DNA of 64,000 nucleotides from the NCBI RefSeq assembly GCF_019655055.1, contig NZ_BPFA01000006.1:62001-126000 (forward strand), written 5' to 3'. Positions within the stretch are counted from its first letter, which is position 1. The number at the start of each line of letters is the position of its first letter. Of the stretch, positions 9,265-17,871 are shown piece after piece. The DNA is from Shewanella sp. MBTL60-112-B2. GTDB lineage: Bacteria > Pseudomonadota > Gammaproteobacteria > Enterobacterales > Shewanellaceae. The notes beneath the pieces are model-generated. The model had not been told where the DNA came from and ran no database searches. It was given only the letters and a program-made list of their open reading frames with translations. Position numbers and translations under genes: made by a program.

Positions 9265-9425
9265 CGGCGCAGTGTAACTTTAGCCTTGGCGATTAACAAG
9301 CCAACACTTGTGCTTTATTAAGGTAAAAATGATGTAAATTTCTAATGTGTAACTCTAGTGTTTGAAGGCTAAAGCAAGTTATTTGCGGGCAAACTAAAGC
9401 TGTCGCTCGCACAAACTGAGATTCT

Positions 9426-9434
9426 TGGTATAAT
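9426..9434 (+). promoter_or_regulatory. Extended -10 promoter for trmB
   Basis: TGGTATAAT is a consensus extended -10 element, 104 bp upstream of trmB. No good -35 is visible at 17 bp, which is usual for extended -10 promoters. Confidence 0.55.
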
Positions 9435-9537
9435 TTCGCCACAATAAGGCTTGCACTGAAGGTTTAACTTTGGATAATGCCTTTCTTTTTTAAATAATAG
9501 CTGTCTAATGCTAGCGCAGCCTTAAGCGAGGGCGAAA

Positions 9538-10251
9538 ATGAGCGACGTAACAACCGCTGAATTCAATGAAGAAGGTAAATACCTTCGCAAAGTCAGAAGC
9601 TTTGTATTGAGAGAGGGCCGCCTAACTAAAGGCCAAGCTCAAGCAATGGAGCAGCAGTGGCCTATCATAGGTCTTGATTATACTCCTGAGTCAATCGACT
9701 TAGTTGAAGTATTCGGCCGTGAAGCGGATACCGTTCTAGAGATCGGTTTTGGTATGGGTGCGTCATTAGTTGAAATGGCTAAAGCCTCTCCAGAGCTTAA
9801 CTTCATTGGTATTGAAGTACATAAACCTGGTGTTGGTGCATGTTTAGCGGAAGCTGCAGAAGCTGGCGTGACTAATCTACGTGTTTATCACCATGATGCA
9901 ATAGAAGTACTTGAGAACAGCATTGCCGAAGGCAGCTTGTCTCGTGTACAACTATTCTTCCCAGATCCTTGGCATAAGAAGCGTCACCATAAGCGCCGTA
10001 TCGTTCAAGCTCCTTTTGCTGAATTGATCCGTAGCAAACTTAAGGTTGGCGGTGTATTCCATTTGGCAACAGATTGGGAAAACTACAGCGAACATATGCT
10101 GGAAGTGATGACTGCAGCACCTGGTTATAAAAATCAGTCTGCTACAGGTGACGTTGTAGAACGTCCTGATCACCGTCCACTAACTAAATTCGAAGCGCGT
10201 GGCCACCGTTTAGGTCATGGTGTTTGGGATCTTATGTTTGAGCGCGTTTAA
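9538..10251 (+). CDS. trmB: tRNA (guanine-N7-)-methyltransferase
   Basis: Makes m7G46 in tRNA using S-adenosylmethionine. The 237-residue protein has the SAM-binding loop [16 protein letters not shown], the acidic [12 protein letters not shown] at the end of strand 2, and the family signature [20 protein letters not shown]. The C-terminal [20 protein letters not shown] is also typical. It is encoded divergently from mutY and followed 50 bp later by yggL, a widely conserved order. Confidence 0.96.
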   Translation: MSDVTTAEFNEEGKYLRKVRSFVLREGRLTKGQAQAMEQQWPIIGLDYTPESIDLVEVFGREADTVLEIGFGMGASLVEMAKASPELNFIGIEVHKPGVGACLAEAAEAGVTNLRVYHHDAIEVLENSIAEGSLSRVQLFFPDPWHKKRHHKRRIVQAPFAELIRSKLKVGGVFHLATDWENYSEHMLEVMTAAPGYKNQSATGDVVERPDHRPLTKFEARGHRLGHGVWDLMFERV

Positions 10252-10301
10252 TCGCCGAACAAAACATATACTTTAAAAATAAGTTATCTAGGAGAACAAC
10301 C

Positions 10302-10628
10302 ATGGCAGCAAACCGTAGCCGTCGCTTACGTAAAAAATTACGCGTTGATGAGTTCCAAGAGTTTGGATTTGACGTTAACTGGACATTCAATGAGTCAGTA
10401 ACTGAAGAGCAAATTGATGCAATCGTTGATCAGTTTATCGATGAAGTCATTGAGCCAGCAGGTCTTGGCTATCATGGTGGCGGACATAAAGAGTGGGAAG
10501 GTATTATTGCCACTCAAGATATTGGTAAGTGTACTGAAGAGAACCGTGCTGCAGTTAAAGCATTCTTCGATGCTCAGCCTGTATCAGATCTAGAAATTGG
10601 TGAGCTTTTCGATATTTGGTGGGGCTAA
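10302..10628 (+). CDS. yggL: YggL family 50S ribosome-associated protein (DUF469)
   Basis: A 108-residue basic/acidic protein of the DUF469 family. [20 protein letters not shown] begins it, [14 protein letters not shown] lies in the middle and FDIWWG at the end, all conserved. E. coli YggL associates with the 50S subunit; the precise role is not established. AGGAG precedes the ATG. Its TAA overlaps the glsB start by one base (TAATG), so the two are translationally coupled. Confidence 0.92.
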   Translation: MAANRSRRLRKKLRVDEFQEFGFDVNWTFNESVTEEQIDAIVDQFIDEVIEPAGLGYHGGGHKEWEGIIATQDIGKCTEENRAAVKAFFDAQPVSDLEIGELFDIWWG

Positions 10629-11542
10629 TGCCTGAATTGGCATTACTTGAAGAGATTGTCGAAAAAGTTCGGCCTCTTCTTGGACAGGGCAAGGTTGCTG
10701 ATTATATTCCAGCACTTGCCCAGGTTGATGCTAATAAATTAGGTATTGCGGTGACAACCTCTGACGGTGTCACAATAGGGGCTGGAGATTATCTCGAGCC
10801 CTTTTCAATTCAGAGTATCTCTAAGGTGTTCAGCCTTACCTTAGCGCTTATGCTGTATGAAGAAGATGAGATTTGGTGTCGAGTCGGCAAAGAGCCGTCC
10901 GGCCACTCTTTTAACTCTTTAGTACAGGTAGAATTGGAAAAAGGCGTTCCTAGAAATCCATTCATCAACGCTGGCGCGCTTGTCATCGCCGATCTCTTAC
11001 AGAGTCGACTCGGTGCACCAAAGCATCGTATGCTGGAGATTGTTCGCGATTTGAGTGAAAACCATCGCATCGGTTACGATAAAGTGGTTGCAGCATCTGA
11101 GTACCAACACAGTGCAAGAAACGCCGCGATTGCTTACCTGATGAAATCATTTGGTAACTTTAATAACGACGTCGATACCGTACTGCACAGTTACTTTCAC
11201 TATTGCTCACTTCGCATGAGCTGCGCTGATCTGTCCCGTGCTATGTTTTACTTAGCAAATTCAGGAAAGAGTCTTGCGGGTAAGCAACTTATTACCCCTG
11301 TGCAAAATCGGCAGTTAAATGCCTTATTGGCTACGTCAGGTCTTTATGATGGTGCTGGCGAGTTTGCCTATCGTGTTGGTATGCCGGGCAAGAGTGGTGT
11401 CGGCGGCGGCATCATTGCTGTTATTCCTGGTGATATGTCTGTGTGCGTATGGTCTCCAGAGCTAGACGCTAACGGGAACTCCTTGGCTGGCACGGCAGTG
11501 CTTGAGGCATTAAGCCAAACTCTAGGCCGATCAATTTTCTAG
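10628..11542 (+). CDS. glsB: Glutaminase
   Basis: Hydrolyses glutamine to glutamate and ammonia. The 304-residue protein shows the beta-lactamase-like Ser-x-x-Lys motif in [12 protein letters not shown], the conserved NPFINAGAL, and YHYCS-type and [12 protein letters not shown] segments of bacterial glutaminases. The ATG at 10628 overlapping the yggL stop gives the usual N-terminus ([28 protein letters not shown]); an in-frame TTG at 10616 is less likely. No terminator with a U-run is visible, but a strong inverted repeat lies at 11580. Confidence 0.95.
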   Translation: MPELALLEEIVEKVRPLLGQGKVADYIPALAQVDANKLGIAVTTSDGVTIGAGDYLEPFSIQSISKVFSLTLALMLYEEDEIWCRVGKEPSGHSFNSLVQVELEKGVPRNPFINAGALVIADLLQSRLGAPKHRMLEIVRDLSENHRIGYDKVVAASEYQHSARNAAIAYLMKSFGNFNNDVDTVLHSYFHYCSLRMSCADLSRAMFYLANSGKSLAGKQLITPVQNRQLNALLATSGLYDGAGEFAYRVGMPGKSGVGGGIIAVIPGDMSVCVWSPELDANGNSLAGTAVLEALSQTLGRSIF

Positions 11543-11579
11543 TTTCCTTATCGATTTATATCAATATCAGCGATTTGTG

Positions 11580-11615
11580 ATATTTGGCCAATAGTTAGTT
11601 TAATTGGCCAAATAT
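11580..11615. repeat. 13-bp perfect inverted repeat after glsB
   Basis: ATATTTGGCCAAT and ATTGGCCAAATAT are separated by 10 bp. There is no following T-run, so it could be a weak terminator, an mRNA-stabilising hairpin or a protein-binding site (TTGGCCAA core). Confidence 0.6.
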
Positions 11616-11684
11616 ATTATCGCTATACATCTTCGACATCCTGCTTAATAGCTATAACCCTTTCAAAACAGTTGTTTATATGTG

Positions 11685-11701
11685 TTGGCACAGTCTGTGC
11701 T
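11685..11701 (+). promoter_or_regulatory. Candidate sigma-54 promoter for yggN
   Basis: TTGGCACAGTCTGTGCT keeps the invariant GG-N10-GC spacing and the full TGGCAC of the -24 element; the -12 reads GTGCT instead of TTGCW. It ends 51 bp before the yggN ATG. No activator site was identified. Confidence 0.4.
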
Positions 11702-11752
11702 TTATCTCAGTCAATATAAAGATTTAGATAATAGCGATAAAGGATTGAAGCG

Positions 11753-12568
11753 ATGAAAAAATTACTTACCTCAGTTGGGATCTCAGCAGTATTACTTTCA
11801 GCAACTAGCCTACAAACGGTTTCAGCTCATAGTGACCATGATATGGCCAATGAGTGTGAAGTCTCACTTAATTATGATGTTACCGTTGAGCCTAAGAAAC
11901 TTATCGTGAGCGAGGTTGGCGACGAAAAGTATCGCATCGAAATGAATAAGCTGTTTGTTAATGGCAAGCAAGTTTCACTCAATAGTGAACAGCAAGCATT
12001 AGTAAATCAGTATTCGCAGGAGGTTTCAACGCAGGTCCCTGAAGTTATTTCACTGGTTAACGATGCTGTAGAGATGGCATCAACGGCAGTGAGCTTAGCC
12101 TTGACGCCACTATTAGGTGATAGCGCGGGCGCTAAGATTGACAAGATGATGGCAGGCCTTGAGGAGCGTATCGAAACTGTGGCTTATCAGCATGGTGATA
12201 CATTTTACCTGGGCTCAACTGAGTCTTCTTTAGAAGATGCTTTTGGTGATGAGTTTGAGCAAGAGATGGAAGAGTTAGTACAAAACTCACTAGGCAGCAT
12301 GATGATGACTCTTGGGGCGCAGATGATGTCAGGTGACGGTGATAGCTTTGAACAAAAGATGGACTCATTCTCACATAAAATGGATTCAATCGGCGAAGAG
12401 ATAGAGCTGCAGATGGAGCAACAAGCCGAAGATCTGGAGGCTCGTGGTGAGAAGCTATGTGAAAGATTTAAAACCTTATTAGTGCTTGAGCAGCAATTGC
12501 GTAGTGAAATTCCTGAACTTGCTAATTATCCCCTAGTTGAATCAGCAAATACGACTTTGTTGGAGTAA
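11753..12568 (+). CDS. yggN: YggN family periplasmic protein (DUF2884)
   Basis: A 271-residue protein with a signal peptide (MKKLLTSVGISAVLLSATSL..VSA, cleavage near residue 25). The mature part begins with a Cys-containing beta segment (CEVSLNYDVTVEP), a KYRIEMNKLFVNGKQVSL strand typical of DUF2884, and continues with long Met/Glu-rich helices (residues about 150-240) likely to form coiled coil. A second Cys (KLCERFK) may pair with the first. The molecular function is unknown. It sits alone between an inverted repeat and a terminator, with a possible sigma-54 promoter. Confidence 0.8.
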   Translation: MKKLLTSVGISAVLLSATSLQTVSAHSDHDMANECEVSLNYDVTVEPKKLIVSEVGDEKYRIEMNKLFVNGKQVSLNSEQQALVNQYSQEVSTQVPEVISLVNDAVEMASTAVSLALTPLLGDSAGAKIDKMMAGLEERIETVAYQHGDTFYLGSTESSLEDAFGDEFEQEMEELVQNSLGSMMMTLGAQMMSGDGDSFEQKMDSFSHKMDSIGEEIELQMEQQAEDLEARGEKLCERFKTLLVLEQQLRSEIPELANYPLVESANTTLLE

Positions 12569-12642
12569 ATACTGTTTCACTGGACTCTTTGACTGATCAA
12601 ATATAATCAGTACTTCCGTTGCTTCTGACTGTCTTGCAACAT

Positions 12643-12676
12643 CCCCTGCATCCCACCTTTATGCAGGGGCTTTTCC
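12643..12676 (+). terminator. Terminator of yggN
   Basis: CCCCTGCAT / ATGCAGGGG, 9-bp stem with 9-nt loop, followed by CTTTTCCGTTTT, 75 bp after yggN. The following 250 bases up to the LysR gene contain no other recognisable feature. Confidence 0.8.
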
Positions 12677-12922
12677 GTTTTAAGCCCCGCTAGACTTTTG
12701 TACTATCTCTGAGCTGAGAAGTTAGCCCAAACTACATATTTGATGAGTTATGGGGATTTTTTGGTATACTTCTAAAAATAAAAGCAAAAACCAAATATTG
12801 GTAAATAATAAAAACTCTACTCTAGCGTACGCATATTCACTTAAGATATTGTTTTTATACTAAATAACATGTCTTAGCGATGGAAGTACTATTACTGTCG
12901 TAAACACCTTAAGGCGATTTAC

Positions 12923-13864
12923 ATGTTAGAACTTTTAGAACCAATCGCAATTTTTACTCATGTGGCTCGAGCGGGGAGTTTTAGCTCTGCGGCGAGAAAG
13001 TTAGGCATATCAAAGTCTAAAGTAAGTACCCAAGTGGCCGATCTGGAGCACAAACTTGGTGTTCAATTAATTCAACGTACCACTAGAAGCTTGAGTTTAA
13101 CTGAGGCAGGCCAGCTACTATATACCCAAGGTGAAGAGCTATTAAGGGATGCCGACCAAGCTGTTGCTAGCGTTCATAATCTTAATGATGCTACCCGCGG
13201 CGTATTAAAAGTGGGTATTTCTCAGTCGTTCGGAACCATGCATATCATTCCTGCTTTACCCGAGTTTATGGCTAAGCATCCGGAACTTGAACTTCAAGTT
13301 AGCCTACTAGACCATAAAGTCGACGTGGTTAGCGAAGGTTTAGATCTGCTGCTAACTATGTCTGAGCAATTGCCTCTAGGTATGGTTGCCAGACCTTTGA
13401 TGAAGTGTCAGTTCTTGTTAGCCGCATCTCCCTCATACGTAGCCAAGCATGGCGTTCCTAGCCGTCCTGAGCAGCTGGTGGATCATAATTGCTTGGTTTA
13501 CCAAGGTGAGTGGCATGAGCATAGCGTATGGCAATTTAAACAGGGTGAAGACTACTGTGAAATTGGTGTAACGGGTAATTTCAGAGTCGATAATGCCCCA
13601 GCACTTAAGTCTGCTGCAGTTAGCGGTTTAGGTGTGGTTTATCTTGCGAGCTATCTGCTTGAAGATGAGCTTGAGAAGGGCACATTAGTTCCTATTCTTG
13701 AAGACTGGCAGTTGACTCATAATTTACCTTTGCAGGCCGTTTACCCAAGACGTAAACATTTAGCTCCTAAGGTGAGCGCCTTTATTGATTTTATAAAGGA
13801 TCATATTGGCACCCCGCCATATTGGGACGCTCCATTAAAAGAACTATATGCAAAACGAAAGTAA
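12923..13864 (+). CDS. LysR-family transcriptional regulator
   Basis: A 313-residue regulator. The winged helix-turn-helix covers residues 8-66 (IFTHVARAGSFSSAARKLGISKSKVSTQVADLEHKLGVQLIQRTTRSLSLTEAG begins this domain) and the periplasmic-binding-like effector domain follows from about residue 90 (GVLKVGISQSFGTMHIIPALPEF). The sequence pattern is of the group without an obvious divergent target; no divergent gene adjoins it, so the regulon cannot be guessed. Confidence 0.88.
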   Translation: MLELLEPIAIFTHVARAGSFSSAARKLGISKSKVSTQVADLEHKLGVQLIQRTTRSLSLTEAGQLLYTQGEELLRDADQAVASVHNLNDATRGVLKVGISQSFGTMHIIPALPEFMAKHPELELQVSLLDHKVDVVSEGLDLLLTMSEQLPLGMVARPLMKCQFLLAASPSYVAKHGVPSRPEQLVDHNCLVYQGEWHEHSVWQFKQGEDYCEIGVTGNFRVDNAPALKSAAVSGLGVVYLASYLLEDELEKGTLVPILEDWQLTHNLPLQAVYPRRKHLAPKVSAFIDFIKDHIGTPPYWDAPLKELYAKRK

Positions 13865-13960
13865 AATGGGGAAACATTGTTCTATATTTTGGACGATGTA
13901 AGCCTAATTGGGTGTGGCTGATTATTGTCTCTTTGAATTCAAATACTTAAGCTGTATTCG

Positions 13961-14005
13961 AAAGTTGTTTAGTCAAGCTGTATAAGGTTGTGGCTAAACA
14001 ACTTT
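13961..14005. repeat. Inverted repeat after LysR gene
   Basis: AAAGTTGTTTAG and CTAAACAACTTT are a perfect 12-bp pair, extendable to 14 with a G-U, around an 18-20 nt loop. There is no T-run. It lies 96 bp after the LysR stop and just upstream of a candidate sRNA promoter. Confidence 0.55.
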
Positions 14006-14017
14006 AAATCATTTCAT

Positions 14018-14045
14018 TTGCAGTTTGTTTTCATTTCAATACAAT
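14018..14045 (+). promoter_or_regulatory. Candidate promoter for an orphan small RNA
   Basis: TTGCAG, 16 bp, TACAAT: a reasonable sigma-70 promoter with no gene for 500 bp downstream but with a strong terminator about 190 bp away. Confidence 0.4.
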
Positions 14046-14051
14046 TAGAAC

Positions 14052-14238
14052 CAGTTGATTCGAAATGTTCTGAGTCCTATAGCATAATCGAGAATGACCC
14101 CTCTCAATTGTGCTATACAGAGCCGCTATAAGCAGTTTTGTTTCAATGCTGGTAGACTTTATAACTAAAACAATACCAGCCTTAAAACCATCATCCTAGT
14201 TTGGTTTACCCCGGTTATTTATAGCCGGGGTATTTTTC
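14052..14238 (+). ncRNA. Candidate small RNA with three hairpins
   Basis: The stretch between the candidate promoter and a terminator lacks a convincing ORF. It contains a 16-bp hairpin at 14078-14117 (TATAGCATAATCGAGA / TCTCAATTGTGCTATA, one mismatch, one wobble, loop ATGACCCC) and a 7-bp hairpin at 14148-14180 (GCTGGTA / TACCAGC) before the terminator at 14207-14238. I do not recognise it as a named sRNA. The boundaries are estimates from promoter and terminator. The remaining bases from 14240 to 14543 hold nothing I can identify. Confidence 0.4.
14207..14238 (+). terminator. Rho-independent terminator of the orphan transcript
   Basis: TACCCCGG-T-TAT / ATA-G-CCGGGGTA stem followed by TTTTTCTTTT. 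It is 340 bp from the nearest upstream coding gene, so it most likely ends a separate short transcript. Confidence 0.8.
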
Positions 14239-14543
14239 TTTTCGGCTTTGCTCAAACTTCAAACCTCATAGATTGTTATTGGCTGTTCTATTGATGAAAC
14301 AGTTCATGGTTAACTCTAGTTATCATTAAAGAGCTTACAGCGGCGTACTTGCTGCGTCCTTAACAAGTGGGACTTTCAGTTAAAGTCAGTTACACCAGTT
14401 ACATCTGCAACAAGCCGAGCTAGGTCAGTGTTCTGGAGTAAAACACTTGAAAGTAGGGGCTAAACCACCTTAAGCTGCCGATTATATTAAACAAATCCCC
14501 CTCTGCGTCGTAGCGCCATTTATTTTATGAGACATGTATTACA

Positions 14544-16520
14544 TTGAATAAATTTATTAAGTCACTTTTTTCTCGCTCGGCTGATCCAAAAGCCGCTGCA
14601 GCTACCTCAAAACCAGCTTGCCAACATGAGTACTCTTTTCAGCATTATCGTTTGTATTACGATGGGCTTATTCAGCTACAAGTTGTTAAGCAGGGGGATT
14701 TCCATGTTGAGCTACACAGTCAATTTGAACTGCTTGGCAGCCATAATTGCGAACTAATATTGGCTCAATGGCTTGATGATGAGCGCTTTATCGCTGTGGA
14801 CTCAACAGGGCAGATTTATAGTGCATTATTTAATGCCGCCGACTCGAGCAAGGTCAGCTTGTCAGCTATCACGTCGCTAGAACTCTACCCGACAGAGAGT
14901 GCTTGCATCAGCAATGGTCAACTATGGATTGTTGGCGCTAAGCAAGGCGGGCGACGCAGCGCAAAGTCATTATTTTGTGTCGATATTGCGTCAGCACTAC
15001 TGCGAGCTAACAAGCGACTAGAAAAGAGTAACGATTTTGAGCTGAAGACGGCAGCTATCACGCGCTACGAAATGCCGTTTAACTTTGTTAAAGGCAGTAT
15101 GGTGTGTGTCCAAGGTACTGAGTTTGTATTTTATCAGCGTGAAAAGCGCCGAATGCATCAGCTCGTGAGTTTTAACCCTATAACTGCTGAGACTCAGGTA
15201 TATCCGCTTCAAGGTAAGCCTGCGCCCGAAGAGATCTCAGTGCGAAGTACCTTCTTCATGGATAAAAATCACGGCGTTGCATTACTTGCAAATACCGAGA
15301 CACTTAGTTTACTAGAGGCTAGCGACGAAAATTACCAGTTTGATTTTGAGTTGCAGCTTATCGACTTTAATCAGAAAAAAATGATGTGGAGCCGTAAAGT
15401 TAGAGCGCTTGAACCATCACAAATCTGCGCGAATTACCAGGTTGAAGAACTGATAGAGTCATTGACTGCTATTGCTGCAGGTAGCACCAGTTCGAGTCAT
15501 CATGATGAGCTGCAAACTTTCATAGAGTGTCTTACGTCAGCCACTATCTCTGCCGATGGCAACAGTATCTGGCTTGGTTGGCAAGATGGAGTGATACAGC
15601 AGCTGTCGTTAACCGGCGAGTCGATATTACCCTTATATAAATTGATGCAAGATAGCAGCAATGGCAAGCAGCGCTCCTTACAAGTTTTTGCTCATGAGCC
15701 CGTTGTGATTAAAGGTCAAGTTGATCAGCAATTAATAGTGGCTGTGGGTGAAGATGAAGATGCCCGTATTTGGCAGATGGAGCTGGCAGATAAACAGAGG
15801 GCTTGCTCTATAAAGCAGGCCGAGAGTCACCCTATCACCGCTAGCGAATATCAGAACTCGAATGAAAGCCTGAACGCAAGCCAAGAAGGTAGCCCTGCTA
15901 ACAGTCTTGTTTCAGTGACCTGTCAACAGGTGGATTTCAGCTTAGTTATGCCTAGTAGGCTAACAGAAGTACCGACTTCGAATGGCCAGATCGATATCTG
16001 CCTGGAAGATGTAAACGATACTGCAGCAAAGGTTGGCTCGCTTGAAAAGCTCAATGCTCTAATGCCAAAACTTGAGGCCCACTACCTTAAAAGTGGCCAA
16101 ACGTCGCTATTCTTTAGCTTTGTTAATCAGCAGCTTAATGACTGCGTAACTCAAAGTGAATATGATCTGTTTGCCTCGGCAGCTTACAACGAAAAAGGTG
16201 TAGAGCTATTAGCGAGTATTATTAAGCAGTTTGCGAGTTGGAAATGCGCCGCCGATTTGTCTGGATTGAAAGGCGCGCCAATAATGGCCGATGCGGTGCT
16301 TGGTTTAGCAGATAAGCGGCAGTATTTAGCGACTCTAGCCGAGTACTTTATTGCCATTGGTGCTCAAGAGCCGATTCATCCATTTCATGTAAACAGAACC
16401 ATGAAGGTGATCCGTGAAGTGCATGCTGGTACACCTGAACTCGCAGACTTTATGGCAAAAGTGCCATGGCCTTGGAATGATGACAGCTTTACAGTACCGA
16501 ATGTCGGTGACTATGACTAA
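14544..16520 (+). CDS. Uncharacterised 658-residue protein, possible beta-propeller
   Basis: I do not recognise the family. The N-terminal ~400 residues are beta-rich with repeated hydrophobic/aromatic strands (RFIAVDSTGQIYSALF, GQLWIVGAKQGG, GNSIWLGWQDGVIQQLSL) that resemble propeller blades; residues about 500-658 are helical. There is no signal peptide or membrane segment. The frame begins at TTG 14544 (MNKFIKSLFSRS); no in-frame ATG lies nearby and the ribosome site is weak (GAG), so the start is uncertain. It is convergent with the TDT transporter gene and stands alone. Codon use is like its neighbours. Confidence 0.75.
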   Translation: MNKFIKSLFSRSADPKAAAATSKPACQHEYSFQHYRLYYDGLIQLQVVKQGDFHVELHSQFELLGSHNCELILAQWLDDERFIAVDSTGQIYSALFNAADSSKVSLSAITSLELYPTESACISNGQLWIVGAKQGGRRSAKSLFCVDIASALLRANKRLEKSNDFELKTAAITRYEMPFNFVKGSMVCVQGTEFVFYQREKRRMHQLVSFNPITAETQVYPLQGKPAPEEISVRSTFFMDKNHGVALLANTETLSLLEASDENYQFDFELQLIDFNQKKMMWSRKVRALEPSQICANYQVEELIESLTAIAAGSTSSSHHDELQTFIECLTSATISADGNSIWLGWQDGVIQQLSLTGESILPLYKLMQDSSNGKQRSLQVFAHEPVVIKGQVDQQLIVAVGEDEDARIWQMELADKQRACSIKQAESHPITASEYQNSNESLNASQEGSPANSLVSVTCQQVDFSLVMPSRLTEVPTSNGQIDICLEDVNDTAAKVGSLEKLNALMPKLEAHYLKSGQTSLFFSFVNQQLNDCVTQSEYDLFASAAYNEKGVELLASIIKQFASWKCAADLSGLKGAPIMADAVLGLADKRQYLATLAEYFIAIGAQEPIHPFHVNRTMKVIREVHAGTPELADFMAKVPWPWNDDSFTVPNVGDYD

Positions 16521-16545
16521 ATGCTAGCAGGGGGCAGGCTTTTAG

Positions 16546-16581
16546 TGACAGAAGTAAGGTTTTACGACCTTACTCCTGTCA
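16546..16581. terminator. Convergent-gene hairpin
   Basis: TGACAGAAGTAAGG pairs with CCTTACTCCTGTCA (13 of 14) around an 8-nt loop, between two convergent stop codons. No clear T-run on either side, so it may act as a bidirectional structural barrier. Confidence 0.55.
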
Positions 16582-16609
16582 GTTGATAGCTAGTGTTTGT
16601 AAGGCGTGA

Positions 16610-17770
16610 TTAAAGCTGACCTTTCTTAGATATAACATGGGATGCTGTGGTCGGATTTTTGATAATATGGCCAGTTTTCAAGCCTTTTATTGTACCAATC
16701 GCAGCAATAATCCAAGTGCAAATTAAACCGGCAAATAACATAATCGCCGCCCACTCAAATGCGGGAAGCCCAGTATGTAATGCCAGCTGGCTTGTGCCTG
16801 TAACACAAGTGCCAACGGGGAACGTAAACGCCCACCAAGTCAGTGCGAACGGCATATTTTTACGCAGAGCACTTAAGGTCAGCAAGCTTGCTAATATTGA
16901 CCAGAAAAAAGCAAAGCCCCAAACAGGTACACCATAGAGAATTGCCATCGTATTCATGGCTGTAGCTATCGGTTCGTCGACCACTAGTACAGCTACTGCC
17001 CCTAGAGCCCCTGCCGCGGTAATCGACTGACCTAAAGGCCCCAAGATTATCCATAGGGTGGGAACTCGCGCTCCCCCTGATGTTCCTGAGTGAACAAGGC
17101 GGCTCCATATCATGGTGATAATAATAAGGGCACTTAATAAGCTCACGCCAAACATGGCATAGCAGACATAAATTAGTGTCTGTTGCATAGCGATAGAGGG
17201 AGCATAGGGGATTAGCATGGCACCTATCGCGGCCGAGACCATAGGTGGGACGACAGGCATAAGCCAACCGCCAAAAGCCGCGTCACTACGGATTTTATAA
17301 TGGGTGAAAAGGCGAAATGTGATAATCACGGCTGTTGCTATCCCGCCTAGAGTACCAATAAACCAGAGTGTCCAAGCTATGGTTATTGACGTCTCTGGAG
17401 CCATGATTTGCGGCCCAAACAAGATGGTTCCTCCTGCCACCGTAAGCATAGCCATTGGTGGTGCCCCGAAAAACTGAGCCATTACAGGATCATTAAACTG
17501 TCGCTTGATAATATGAGGTCTGATAATCGTTTGAATAATCTTTATCAGTAACATGGCTACAAGCATCAAGGCTGCGAGTAACCAAATAATCAAGCCTATG
17601 CTGCTTAGGTCTTTACCGACTAGAGGCAAACCTACTGCGGCGTTGGCTATGATCCCGGTGCCCATCACTGAAGCAAACCAGTTAGGTCCTATCTCTGTAC
17701 TTAGCTCTGGAGTTAGCTCTGGATTTAGCTCTGGATCTGTACTGGGTTTGACTTGAGTATTGTCAGACAT
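16610..17770 (-). CDS. TDT family transporter (TehA/SLAC1 fold)
   Basis: A 386-residue inner membrane protein with about ten hydrophobic segments. The first begins GPNWFASVMGTGIIANAAVGLP, the hallmark of the tellurite-resistance/dicarboxylate transporter family. PVVPPMVSAAIGAMLIP is the conserved central helix and FALTWWAFTFPVGTCVTGT the late one. Substrate cannot be assigned; family members move C4-dicarboxylates, sulfite or anions. The N-terminal tail before the membrane domain contains three NPEL repeats encoded by a 12-bp tandem repeat. It is divergent from a LysR gene 101 bp away, the likely regulator. Confidence 0.87.
   Translation of the reverse strand: MSDNTQVKPSTDPELNPELTPELSTEIGPNWFASVMGTGIIANAAVGLPLVGKDLSSIGLIIWLLAALMLVAMLLIKIIQTIIRPHIIKRQFNDPVMAQFFGAPPMAMLTVAGGTILFGPQIMAPETSITIAWTLWFIGTLGGIATAVIITFRLFTHYKIRSDAAFGGWLMPVVPPMVSAAIGAMLIPYAPSIAMQQTLIYVCYAMFGVSLLSALIIITMIWSRLVHSGTSGGARVPTLWIILGPLGQSITAAGALGAVAVLVVDEPIATAMNTMAILYGVPVWGFAFFWSILASLLTLSALRKNMPFALTWWAFTFPVGTCVTGTSQLALHTGLPAFEWAAIMLFAGLICTWIIAAIGTIKGLKTGHIIKNPTTASHVISKKGQL
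17701..17736. repeat. 12-bp tandem repeat x3 inside TDT gene
   Basis: TTAGCTCTGGAK occurs three times in a row. It encodes Pro-Glu-Leu repeats in the cytoplasmic tail; because the unit is a multiple of three, copy-number change would keep the frame. Confidence 0.85.
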
Positions 17771-17871
17771 ATGCCCCCTTAACTGCTAAGTTTTAACTAA
17801 TGTTTAAACCTTAATGACAAAACCTTAACTATCTAAAAATATGTTGTTTGTGAGTATAAGTACAATTTTGA

